Shown piece after piece: positions 1 through 6,885 of a DNA stretch of 19,655 nt (positions are counted from its first letter, which is position 1; each line of letters begins with the position of its first letter). The notes beneath the pieces are model-generated. The model searched no databases, was not told the DNA's origin, and saw nothing but the letters and a program-made list of their open reading frames with translations. The translations under genes and the position numbers were made by a program. The stretch comes from DATKZB01 sp035528235 (GTDB lineage Bacteria > Planctomycetota > Phycisphaerae > FEN-1346): positions 1 through 19,655 of the forward strand of contig DATKZB010000069.1 of the NCBI GenBank assembly GCA_035528235.1, written 5' to 3'.

Positions 1-1730
1 TCGTGCGTGCCCTGCTGGACGATCCGCCCTCCGTCGAGGACCTGGATGAGGTCGGCGCGTTTCACGGTGGAGACCCGGTGCGCGTTGATGAAGGTGGTGC
101 GGTCGGCCATGACCTCGGCCAGGGCGTCCTGGATGACCCGCTCGGTGCCGGAGTCGACGCTGGCGGTAGCGTCGTCGAGGATAAGGATCCGCGGGTCGAT
201 GAGCAGTGCCCGCGCGATGGCCACGCGCTGGCGCTGGCCCCCCGAGAGGCTGATGCCCCGCTCGCCGACGGCCGTGTCGTATCCCTCGTCGAAACGGTCG
301 GCGAATTCGTGGACCTGGGCCCGGCGGGCAGCCAGTTCGACCGCCTTCCGCTCGCTCTCGGGCACACCGAAGGCGATGTTCTCGGCCAGGCTGGCCGAGA
401 ACAGGAAGGTGTCCTGGAACACGAAGCCGATTTCGGACCTCAGGGCCTCGTGCGAAAGGTCGCGGATGTCGGTGCCGTCGATGAGGATCCGCCCCTGGTC
501 GGGGTCGTAGAAGCGCGGCAGGAGTTTGATAAGGGTGGACTTGCCGCTGCCGGTGGCGCCGACCAGGGCGACGTTGGTACCGGCGGGGATGTCGAGGTTC
601 ACGTTCTGCAGAACGGGCCGGTCCCGGTCATAGCCGAACGTCGCGTTCTCGAAGACGACGCGTCCGCCGCCGACCGGCATGGGCTTGGGCTGCGACGGGG
701 CGTCGACGCCGGGCTCGGCATCGAGAATCTCGAAGATGCGTTCGGCCGACACCAGGCTGTGGTCGAGCGTAGCCGTCATGTGGGCCACCTCGCGCATGTT
801 GCCGGTCAGCATGCGCGACCACCGGAAGACCGTGTAGATGAGGCCGACCTCGAGCATGCCTTCGAGCGCGCGGTACGAGGTCACCGTCACGGTGGCCAGC
901 AGCGCGACGCTGCCGAGCAGAAAGATGCCCGGCTGGTACACGGCAAAGTGGCGCACGAGCCGCAGCCATCGCTCGTACACGCCGCGAATCGAGTCGCCGT
1001 ACCGCCCGATCTCCTCGCGTTCGCGGCCGAACGCGCGAACCACCTGCACGCCCTGGACGTTCTCCGAGAGGACCTGCGTGGACCGGTCGAGTTCGTCCCG
1101 CATGTCGTGGAACATCGGGTGAATCCGCCTGACGAAGGCTATCACCACGAGCATGTAGATGGGGATGAACGGAACCGACACCATCGCCACGTACCGGTCC
1201 ATCCAGATGAGCACGGCGCCGGCGCCGAGAATGAACAGGGCGATCTCGGTCCCGCGGACCAGCAGCAGCGTGTAGAACATGCGGAGCATGTTGACGTCGC
1301 CGATGGTCCGGTTGATGAGTTGCCCCGAGTCCTGCTTGTCGAAATAGGAGAAACTCTGCCGCAGAAGCTTGCGGTAAATGCGGCGCCTCAGGTCCGTCAG
1401 GATCTTCATCCGGAGGTGGACCATCAGCATCGAGTTGCCGTACCGCAGCCCCATCAGGACGCCGGAGACGGCGACCAGGGCCACGACGTACCAGACGAGC
1501 GGCCGGGTGTTCTCCCAGTTCCACACGCCGGTCTGGAGCGGGGCGAGGGACGCCGTGATGCTGCCGCCGATGAGGTAGGGTTCCAGCAAACTCAGGCCCG
1601 CAATGACGACGCCGATGGCGGCGCAGCCCACCAGGCGCCACCGGTACGGCTTCGCCAGCGCGAAGATCCGCCGCAGGAGCACGCCCTTGGGCTGCGTCAG
1701 TTCCAGGTCACTGCCGCGTTGGGCCACCAT
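1..1730 (-). CDS. ABC exporter half-transporter (TMD-NBD fusion), 3' end cut by the window edge
   Basis: This is a type IV (MsbA/BmrCD-like) ABC exporter subunit. About 576 codons are visible and the C-terminus lies beyond the left edge. The start is ATG at 1730, with a GGAG element just upstream. The N-terminal half is a hydrophobic six-span transmembrane domain. The nucleotide-binding domain follows: Walker A GATGSGKST (residues 391-399), a Q-loop glutamine in FVFQDTFLF, signature LSGGQRQR (from 495), Walker B ending LDDATASVD, and an H-loop histidine at about 551 in NAHRVST. The residue after Walker B, normally the catalytic Glu, is Asp (about 520). In the family, this substitution marks the degenerate ATP site of heterodimeric exporters such as BmrC or TM287, so a partner with an intact Glu is expected, probably just past the left edge. 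The substrate cannot be told from sequence. The gene lies 126 bp downstream of aroF on the same strand. Confidence 0.93.
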   Translation of the reverse strand, partial: MVAQRGSDLELTQPKGVLLRRIFALAKPYRWRLVGCAAIGVVIAGLSLLEPYLIGGSITASLAPLQTGVWNWENTRPLVWYVVALVAVSGVLMGLRYGNSMLMVHLRMKILTDLRRRIYRKLLRQSFSYFDKQDSGQLINRTIGDVNMLRMFYTLLLVRGTEIALFILGAGAVLIWMDRYVAMVSVPFIPIYMLVVIAFVRRIHPMFHDMRDELDRSTQVLSENVQGVQVVRAFGREREEIGRYGDSIRGVYERWLRLVRHFAVYQPGIFLLGSVALLATVTVTSYRALEGMLEVGLIYTVFRWSRMLTGNMREVAHMTATLDHSLVSAERIFEILDAEPGVDAPSQPKPMPVGGGRVVFENATFGYDRDRPVLQNVNLDIPAGTNVALVGATGSGKSTLIKLLPRFYDPDQGRILIDGTDIRDLSHEALRSEIGFVFQDTFLFSASLAENIAFGVPESERKAVELAARRAQVHEFADRFDEGYDTAVGERGISLSGGQRQRVAIARALLIDPRILILDDATASVDSGTERVIQDALAEVMADRTTFINAHRVSTVKRADLIQVLDGGRIVQQGTH

Positions 1731-1748
1731 GTCTCCGCTGCCATGCCG

Positions 1749-1782
1749 AAAAATGTTCAGACGCCGGCACGGCACCGGCGTC
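1749..1782 (-). terminator. Possible terminator or attenuator hairpin between aroF and the ABC gene
   Basis: A perfect 8-bp GC-rich inverted repeat (GACGCCGG / CCGGCGTC, 7-nt loop, 1760-1782) is followed on the minus strand by 6 nt and then five Ts (1753-1749). The gap before the T-tract is longer than in a typical intrinsic terminator. The structure sits 19 nt before the ABC start codon, so it could end aroF transcription or modulate read-through into the exporter. Confidence 0.4.
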
Positions 1783-1803
1783 CGTCCGCCCCCGCTGGCC
1801 CCA

Positions 1804-1832
1804 CTCCTAGACCCACCGGCGACACGGGTCAA
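1804..1832 (-). promoter_or_regulatory. Weak candidate promoter for the ABC exporter gene
   Basis: On the minus strand TTGACC (1832-1827) and TAGGAG (1809-1804) are separated by 17 bp. The -35 matches consensus at 5 of 6 positions, but the -10 matches at only 3 of 6. It lies in the 126-bp gap after aroF and before the ABC start. A chance match is quite possible. Confidence 0.25.
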
Positions 1833-1856
1833 GGATTTGTTTCTGAAAAAACGCGG

Positions 1857-2870
1857 TCACATCGTTCGTCCGACGGCCTCGGCCACCTTTCGACACGAGG
1901 CCACCAGCCGCGCAAAGCCCTCCGGCGTGATGGACTGAGCGCCGTCCACCAGCGCCGTCTCCGGGTTGGGATGCACCTCGATCATCAGACCGTCGGCGCC
2001 GGCGGCGACGGCGGCCCGGCTCACGGCCTCCACCAGGTCGGCCCGGCCGGTGCCGTGGCTCGGGTCGGCCAGGACCGGCAGGTGCGTCATGGTCTTCAGC
2101 GCCGGGATAGCCGCCACGGCGAAGGTGTTCCGCGTGAACCGCTCGAACGTCCGGATGCCCCGCTCGCACAAGATGACCTGCTCGTTGCCGCGCGACAGAA
2201 CGTACTCGGCCGCCAACAGGAGTTCCTCCAGGCTGGCGCTCAGTCCGCGCTTCAGCAGGATCGGCTTGGCGCACGCCCCGACCGCCGCCAGCAGGACAAA
2301 GTTCTGCATGTTCCGCGCGCCGACCTGGAGGATGTCGGCGTACCGGGCCACCACCGGCACCTGCTCGGAGGCCATGACCTCGGTGACGACGGCCAGGCCC
2401 GTCGCCTCGCGGGCCTCGGCCAGGTACTCCAGGCCCTTCTCGGCGAGGCCCTGGAACGAGTAGGGGTCGGTCCTGGGTTTGAACGCCCCGCCGCGCAGAC
2501 CGATCGCGCCGGCCTCCTTCACGGCATGGGCCGTCTCCAGGAGCATCTCGCGTCCCTCGACCGCGCAGGGCCCGGCGATGAGGCCCACCGACTCACCGCC
2601 CAGGCTGCCGGCGCCGACCGCGATGACGGTCGGGTCGCGTTTGACCTCGCGCGAGGCAATCTTGTACCGGGCCGAGATGGGCATGACCTTCTCGACGCCC
2701 GCCCCGACGGCCAGTTGCTCGGGGGCCTTGAGCCGGTCGTCGCCGACGCACGCGATGACCGTCCGCTCGGCCCCCCGGATGACGTGGGGCTCCAGGCCCA
2801 TGTCCTTGACGCGCTGAAGCGTACGGGCGACCTGCTCGTCGGTTGCGTCGGGCCTCATGACCACGATCAT
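1857..2870 (-). CDS. aroF: 3-deoxy-7-phosphoheptulonate (DAHP) synthase, type I-beta
   Basis: The enzyme condenses phosphoenolpyruvate and erythrose 4-phosphate to DAHP, the first step of the shikimate pathway, in the cytoplasm. The 337-aa product has an N-terminal ferredoxin-like/ACT-like regulatory domain (about residues 1-70) and a TIM barrel. Visible motifs are GPCAVE (100-105), FKPRT (130-134), LKRG (about 206-209), DPSHGTG (269-275) and IEVHPNP (297-303). The four metal ligands known from the Thermotoga maritima enzyme (Cys102, His272, Glu298, Asp309) are all present at the same residue numbers, which shows a close architectural match. The N-terminal domain is the feedback-inhibition domain in that enzyme, so inhibition by Tyr or Phe is plausible but not shown here. 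The start is ATG at 2870, preceded by AGGAG at a 7-nt spacing. The upstream region has a perfect -35 hexamer inside an inverted repeat. Confidence 0.96.
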   Translation of the reverse strand: MIVVMRPDATDEQVARTLQRVKDMGLEPHVIRGAERTVIACVGDDRLKAPEQLAVGAGVEKVMPISARYKIASREVKRDPTVIAVGAGSLGGESVGLIAGPCAVEGREMLLETAHAVKEAGAIGLRGGAFKPRTDPYSFQGLAEKGLEYLAEAREATGLAVVTEVMASEQVPVVARYADILQVGARNMQNFVLLAAVGACAKPILLKRGLSASLEELLLAAEYVLSRGNEQVILCERGIRTFERFTRNTFAVAAIPALKTMTHLPVLADPSHGTGRADLVEAVSRAAVAAGADGLMIEVHPNPETALVDGAQSITPEGFARLVASCRKVAEAVGRTM

Positions 2871-2932
2871 GGCTAGGCTCCTGGTCGGCGAATGGGCAGC
2901 CGCGGTGGTCCGGTGCCGGTTGTCCGCCCTAC

Positions 2933-2961
2933 AGTTACGCGCGATCAGGCGGCCCTGTCAA
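2933..2961 (-). promoter_or_regulatory. Candidate aroF promoter
   Basis: On the minus strand a perfect TTGACA (2961-2956) is followed after 17-18 bp by a poor -10 (GTAACT or TAACTG, about 2938-2932). It lies 63 bp upstream of the aroF start. The strong -35 with a weak -10 would suit an activated or otherwise regulated promoter. The -10 assignment is uncertain. Confidence 0.45.
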
Positions 2962-2966
2962 GGGCC
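2951..2966. promoter_or_regulatory. Inverted repeat covering the aroF -35 box (operator candidate)
   Basis: GGCCCT-GTCA-AGGGCC is an exact 6-bp inverted repeat with a 4-bp centre. The -35 hexamer of the candidate aroF promoter lies wholly inside it. A repressor bound here would occlude RNA polymerase. The regulator is unknown. Confidence 0.4.
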
Positions 2967-3036
2967 AACGTGGCCGAGGCCCGACAAGAGACCTCTGACA
3001 GGATCATGGTGCTGCGACACAGCCCGGCAAAACCTC

Positions 3037-3065
3037 TTGCCGCCTGCCCCCTCGGCGGCTATGCT
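3037..3065 (+). promoter_or_regulatory. Candidate promoter of the response regulator gene
   Basis: TTGCCG (3037-3042) and TATGCT (3060-3065) are separated by exactly 17 bp, each matching consensus at 4 of 6 positions. The implied transcript start near 3072 gives a leader of about 28 nt before the ATG at 3100. It also rules out the in-frame ATG at 3061, which falls inside the -10 box. Confidence 0.5.
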
Positions 3066-3099
3066 GGAACCTAATCACGGAACGCGGATCACAGAAAGC

Positions 3100-3897
3100 A
3101 TGGCTGCCGACGCACGACCTCGCGTGCTCATCGTCGAAGATGAGCCCGACATGAATAACCTGCTGGCCGATATCCTCTCGGTCTACGATTTCGAACCCCT
3201 GCGGGCCGCCACCGGCAAGCAGGCCCTCGCGCTCCTCGACCAGCAAAACCCCGACGCCATTCTCCTGGACCTCATGTTGCCCGATTTCAGCGGCATCGAA
3301 CTGTGCAAGCGCCTGAAGGACTCGCGCGACACCCGCCGCATCCCCATCGTCATCCTGACGGCCCTCGATGGTCAGGTCCACCGCCGCAAGGCCTACGAGG
3401 CGGGAGCCGACGATTACATGACCAAGCCGTTCGCGCCCGAGGCCCTGGTGGCCCGGCTGCGGGCGTGCCTCGACCAGGCCCTCAGCACCCCCGAACGCTG
3501 CCGGCGCCTGGACGTGACCATCGAACCCACCGCCAGCATCAGCGACCTGAAAGCCTTCAACGCCCTGGTCACCTGTCTGCGCGGGCGCACGGACCTCGAC
3601 CTCGACCGGGTCGAGGCGCTGCGGAAAGGGCTCGTCCGGATCGCCGACGCCGCCGGCCAGTGGGCGGCGGCCCACGATCGGGTGCCGCCCGTGCGGCTCA
3701 CCATCAACCTGGAAAGCCAGATGCTGCGGCTCACGTTCGAGCCGCAGGCGGCAGGCGGCGACGCCTTCCTGGCCGAGCACCTGGCTGACGAGGCCGCCGT
3801 ACCGGCAGCCCTGATTGATGCCGGGGTCATCGACCGGGTACGGCAGGTCGACAGCGGGGTCGTGTTCGAGAAAGCCCTGGCCCCGCCGGAAAGTTGA
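3100..3897 (+). CDS. Response regulator: REC domain plus uncharacterised C-terminal domain
   Basis: The 265-aa protein starts with a canonical receiver domain (about 7-125). The acidic pair is Glu13/Asp14, the phosphoacceptor is Asp57 in LLDLMLP, and the conserved switch residues are Thr88 and Lys109 in TKPF. The C-terminal part (about 135-265) has no helix-turn-helix, GGDEF, EAL or HD-GYP signature. Its pattern of an amphipathic helix followed by beta strands (about 165-215) vaguely recalls an RsbW-type ATPase fold without the catalytic Asn/Gly boxes. That is a weak inference. The start at 3100 rather than the in-frame ATG at 3061 is chosen because the candidate promoter overlaps 3061. The ribosome-binding site is weak (AGAAAG). 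The gene converges with the two kinase genes across a gap of only 17 bp, which suggests they share a pathway. Confidence 0.88.
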   Translation: MAADARPRVLIVEDEPDMNNLLADILSVYDFEPLRAATGKQALALLDQQNPDAILLDLMLPDFSGIELCKRLKDSRDTRRIPIVILTALDGQVHRRKAYEAGADDYMTKPFAPEALVARLRACLDQALSTPERCRRLDVTIEPTASISDLKAFNALVTCLRGRTDLDLDRVEALRKGLVRIADAAGQWAAAHDRVPPVRLTINLESQMLRLTFEPQAAGGDAFLAEHLADEAAVPAALIDAGVIDRVRQVDSGVVFEKALAPPES

Positions 3898-3919
3898 GGG
3901 GCCGACCGCGCCGCTCAAC
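3893..3919. repeat. Inverted repeat holding both convergent stop codons
   Basis: GTTGAG (3893-3898) and CTCAAC (3914-3919) are perfect 6-bp complements around a GC-rich 15-nt loop. The stop codon of the plus-strand regulator lies in one arm and that of the minus-strand kinase in the other. It could fold in both transcripts as a shared 3' end. It lacks a T-tract, so factor-independent termination is doubtful. Confidence 0.4.
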
Positions 3920-5405
3920 GTCTGGCGTCCGAGGCTTCGCGCGGCGGGGTGAACTCCGACGGCGCCGTGAAGAGGAACGTCGAGCCCTCGCCCGGCGCCG
4001 GTTCGACGACGATTCGGCCGCCCCAGGACTCGACCAGCCGCCGGGCGGTCGACAGGCCCAACCCCATGCCGGCGACGTTGCCGGTAAAAGTGTCCTCGAG
4101 TTGCGAGAAGTCTGAGAACGCCACTTCGCGCTCCTCCGACGGGATGCCCGGCCCGTTGTCGCGGACGGTGACCTGGAGTTGGCGGTCCTCGATCTCGCGA
4201 GCGCCCACTTCGACCCGGACCTCGGACTTGTCGGCGAACTTGACGGCGTTGTCCAGCAGGTTGTCCACGACGATGGAGAGCAGTTCCTCCGGGGCGCGGG
4301 CGCGCGGCAGGTCGGCGGGGACGTCGACGACCCAGGTGACGGCGCGGCCGGGATACCGCTGTTCGATGCGTTCGCGGGTGCGTCCGATGAGTTCACCCAC
4401 GGGCACCAGTTGTCCGGCCCGCTCGAGTTCCGTCGCGGTCAGGCCGGCATAGGAGAGCACCTTCTCGATGAGGTCCCCCAACTCGCGGATCTTAGCCAAC
4501 GAGATGCGAATCGAGTCGGCCACGGCGGGGGGCAATTCGCCGTACTTGCCCTGGTCGATCAGGCTCAGGTAGCCGCCGGCGATCGTCAGGGGCGTCTTCA
4601 GTTTGTGGCTGATGAGCGACAGAAAGTCGCGTTTGAGTTTCTCTTTCTGGCGCATCTCGCTGATGTCGCGGAACACCAGCGCCGCGTTGTGAAGTTCGCC
4701 GTGGCTCCCCTCGATGCGCGTGTACCGGCCGGCCAGGTACCGCGGCGGACGCCTATCCTCCTGCGTCAGTTCGACCGTCACCGACCGGACCATCGACTGC
4801 CTCAGGGCCTCAGGCGACGGCTCCACCTGGAAGGGGGCGAGGAGTTCGTCCAGGGGCCGGCCGGTCAAGTCCTCGTCGGGCCAGCCGAGCAGGTCGGCGG
4901 CCCGTCGGCTGGCCGTCTCGACGCGCCACTGCCCGTCGGTAATGATGATGCCGTGCGAGAGGTCCTGGATCACCGCGTGGAACTTCTCGCGCTCCGCCAG
5001 CATCGACCGGTAGTACTTGATCTGGAGCAGGCTCTTGACGCGGGCCAGCAGTTCGCCGCGGTCGAACGGTTTGGGGATGAAATCGTCGGCCCCCGCCTCC
5101 AGACCCCGGATACGGTCCTCGGTGTCCTTCAGCGCCGTAATCATGATGATGGGGATGACCGCCGTGGCCTCGTCGGCGCGCAGGCGCCGGCACACCTCGA
5201 ACCCGTCGACCTTCGGCAACATGATGTCCAGCAGGATGAGGTCGGGCTTCTCGGCCTGGACCTTGTCGAGCGCCTCCTGCCCGTCCATGGCCACGACGGT
5301 CTCGTAACCGGCGGCCTGGAGGTTGCGTTCCAGCAGTTTGACGTTCGCCGGATAGTCGTCGACGATGAGGACCTTCCCGCCGACCTCGTGCGCCGCCTCG
5401 TTCAT
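3915..5405 (-). CDS. REC-PAS-HisKA-HATPase sensor kinase (response regulator/histidine kinase fusion)
   Basis: This is a 496-aa soluble signalling protein with no membrane span. Domain order is receiver (about 10-130; acidic pair Asp16/Asp17, phosphoacceptor Asp60, Thr90, Lys112), PAS (about 138-250), HisKA with the phosphorylated His267 in SHKLKTPL, and HATPase_c (N-box Asn386 in VDNLLDNAVKF, G1 DNGPGIP, G2 GMGLGLS). The residue after the histidine is Lys rather than the usual Glu or Asp, which may alter catalysis. The start is ATG at 5405, preceded by GGGAGGTGG. Its ATGA overlaps the stop of the upstream kinase, so the two are translationally coupled and probably act in one relay. The N-terminal receiver may take phosphate from the upstream kinase (inference). 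Confidence 0.93.
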   Translation of the reverse strand: MNEAAHEVGGKVLIVDDYPANVKLLERNLQAAGYETVVAMDGQEALDKVQAEKPDLILLDIMLPKVDGFEVCRRLRADEATAVIPIIMITALKDTEDRIRGLEAGADDFIPKPFDRGELLARVKSLLQIKYYRSMLAEREKFHAVIQDLSHGIIITDGQWRVETASRRAADLLGWPDEDLTGRPLDELLAPFQVEPSPEALRQSMVRSVTVELTQEDRRPPRYLAGRYTRIEGSHGELHNAALVFRDISEMRQKEKLKRDFLSLISHKLKTPLTIAGGYLSLIDQGKYGELPPAVADSIRISLAKIRELGDLIEKVLSYAGLTATELERAGQLVPVGELIGRTRERIEQRYPGRAVTWVVDVPADLPRARAPEELLSIVVDNLLDNAVKFADKSEVRVEVGAREIEDRQLQVTVRDNGPGIPSEEREVAFSDFSQLEDTFTGNVAGMGLGLSTARRLVESWGGRIVVEPAPGEGSTFLFTAPSEFTPPREASDARR

Positions 5406-6694
5406 CCGCCACCTCCCGTCGGCCCCGTCTCGCTCACCAGGTCCCTCAGGAGCAACAGGGTGAACGTGCTGCCCTTGCCCAGTTCGCTCTCGACCGTAAT
5501 CTCTCCGCCGTGCCGTTCGACCAGGCGTTTCGTCAGGGCCAGGTCCAGGCCGGGCCCTTCGCGCCATCGTGCCGCGGACGATTCCGCCTGCCTGAATTCC
5601 TCGAAGACGGCTACCAGGTCATCCGGCGCGATGCCGGCGCCGGTGTCCTGGACCTGGATGAGGACCGTCTCCTTTTCGAGCCGGCCGCGCACCGTGACCA
5701 CACCCCCCGCCCCCGTGGACGCGATGGCATTGGCGAGCAGGCTGTACAGGATCTGCTTCAGTTTCACACGGTCGGCGGTCAGTTCGAGCGGCCGGGCGGC
5801 GATGTCGGTCACCAACTCGACCCCCCCGCGCCGGGCCAGCCCTCCCGCGACGCGGACGACCTCGTCGGCCATCGTGCCCAGTTCACACGGCTCCAGCACC
5901 AGGTCCGTCGCGTGGGCGTCGGCATTCGCCAGGTCGAGAAGGTCGTTGACGAGGCCGAGCAGTTCGTGACCGGCCCGGTGGATGTCGCCGGCGAACTCGC
6001 GATGCTCATCGGTCGGCGGGCCGCCCACGCCGTCGCGGATGGCCTCGGCGAAGCCGATGATGGCATTCAGCGGGGTACGCAGTTCGTGACTCAGGCTCGC
6101 CAGGAACCGGCCTCCGAGGTCGCCGGCACGGACGGGGCCGTCGCCGGCGGCTCCCGGGCCGACGGCGCGTCGCTCGACTCCGCCCGTGGGCGAAGGAAGC
6201 CGGCTGCGGACGTACCGCTCGAAAGTCGGCAGGCCGGCCTCGGTCCACCGCCTCTCGATGCGCGTCTTGACGTCGGCGTTCTGCCGGACCAGCGTTTCGA
6301 CGGCCGCGCGCTCTGCTCCCCCGGCCACGGCCAGCAACTTGTCGTCGTGACAGTCGGCCACCAGCACCCAGTCTGGGGTGTCGGCCACGCGGTCGACGCC
6401 GAGTTTCATGTGCGGGTATCGCCGGTTGCCCAGCCGCAACCGGATGCGGGTGCACTCGGCGGGAGGCCCGTCGGGGGGAGTCCGTCCGAAGGTGTCGGCC
6501 GCGGCCATTTCGGCCAGCGTCTCGCCGGCCGGCAGGGCCCGCCGGGCCTGGACGGCCACGGGTATCGGCGTGTCGCCGTAGGCCTCCTCCAGGTACAGGC
6601 GGACCGCCTGCTCGAACAGCGCGCGGTCAAAGTCTCTCAGTTCCACGGCAGAAATGGCCCTCTTGCGTTTCGCCCGAGGTCCGCGTGCCCCCAC
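5402..6694 (-). CDS. Soluble histidine kinase with unrecognised N-terminal sensor domain
   Basis: The product is up to 430 aa, with no membrane span. The N-terminal region (about 20-165) is a conserved-looking domain that I cannot assign; it contains YPHMKLGVDR and DWVLVADCHDDKL. It is followed by HisKA with His203 in LSHELRTPL and by HATPase_c with Asn322 (SLLANAI) and G1 DTGAGI. The G2 box reads EGPGLDLALTK, so an Asp replaces the usual second Gly of GLGL and ATP binding may be weakened. The start is uncertain. GTG at 6694 gives the longest frame but has no Shine-Dalgarno sequence. GTG at 6646 (product beginning VELRDFDRAL) has AGAGGG about 11 nt upstream. The gene follows the 40-aa membrane protein by 19-67 bp and overlaps the next kinase by 4 bp. 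Confidence 0.9.
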   Translation of the reverse strand: MGARGPRAKRKRAISAVELRDFDRALFEQAVRLYLEEAYGDTPIPVAVQARRALPAGETLAEMAAADTFGRTPPDGPPAECTRIRLRLGNRRYPHMKLGVDRVADTPDWVLVADCHDDKLLAVAGGAERAAVETLVRQNADVKTRIERRWTEAGLPTFERYVRSRLPSPTGGVERRAVGPGAAGDGPVRAGDLGGRFLASLSHELRTPLNAIIGFAEAIRDGVGGPPTDEHREFAGDIHRAGHELLGLVNDLLDLANADAHATDLVLEPCELGTMADEVVRVAGGLARRGGVELVTDIAARPLELTADRVKLKQILYSLLANAIASTGAGGVVTVRGRLEKETVLIQVQDTGAGIAPDDLVAVFEEFRQAESSAARWREGPGLDLALTKRLVERHGGEITVESELGKGSTFTLLLLRDLVSETGPTGGGG

Positions 6695-6713
6695 GCACCC
6701 GCGCCAGCGCGCG

Positions 6714-6836
6714 TCACCCCGCCCGGTTCAGCACCGCCAACACGCCAAGAAAGAGGACCCACAGTCCGTACATCGCCGCCACCAGGACGAGCGGCCAGAC
6801 GGGGGCCCGGCTGTTGTTCGGCGCCACCTCTTGCAT
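6714..6836 (-). CDS. Single-span membrane microprotein, 40 aa
   Basis: The short reading frame starts at ATG 6836 and ends with TGA at 6714-6716. A GGAG element lies 10 nt upstream of the start. The protein begins MQEVAPNNSRAPVWP and continues with about 20 hydrophobic residues (LVLVAAMYGLWVLFLGVLAV), ending LNRAG. This is a clear transmembrane helix with a short polar N-terminus. It sits between the AI-2E-family permease (49-bp gap) and the soluble kinase, on the same strand. Similar tiny single-helix proteins are common in planctomycetes, but no function is known to me. It could be a regulatory partner of the neighbouring permease or a membrane tether for the kinases (inference). Confidence 0.75.
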   Translation of the reverse strand: MQEVAPNNSRAPVWPLVLVAAMYGLWVLFLGVLAVLNRAG

Positions 6837-6885
6837 GCGAAGGCTTCTCCAACCTGGGCCGCGCGGCCACACGCGCCCGGTGCCA

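Noticed and set aside
3..2876. Very long open plus-strand frame (957 codons) covering the ABC and aroF region
   Set aside because: It is the antisense shadow of two well-supported minus-strand genes. The translation has low complexity, rich in Asp/Gly/Val/Arg, with no domain. Such frames are expected in GC-rich DNA.
3061..3099. In-frame ATG at 3061 as start of the response regulator
   Set aside because: It overlaps the candidate -10 box (3060-3065) and has no ribosome-binding site. The receiver domain begins properly from 3100.
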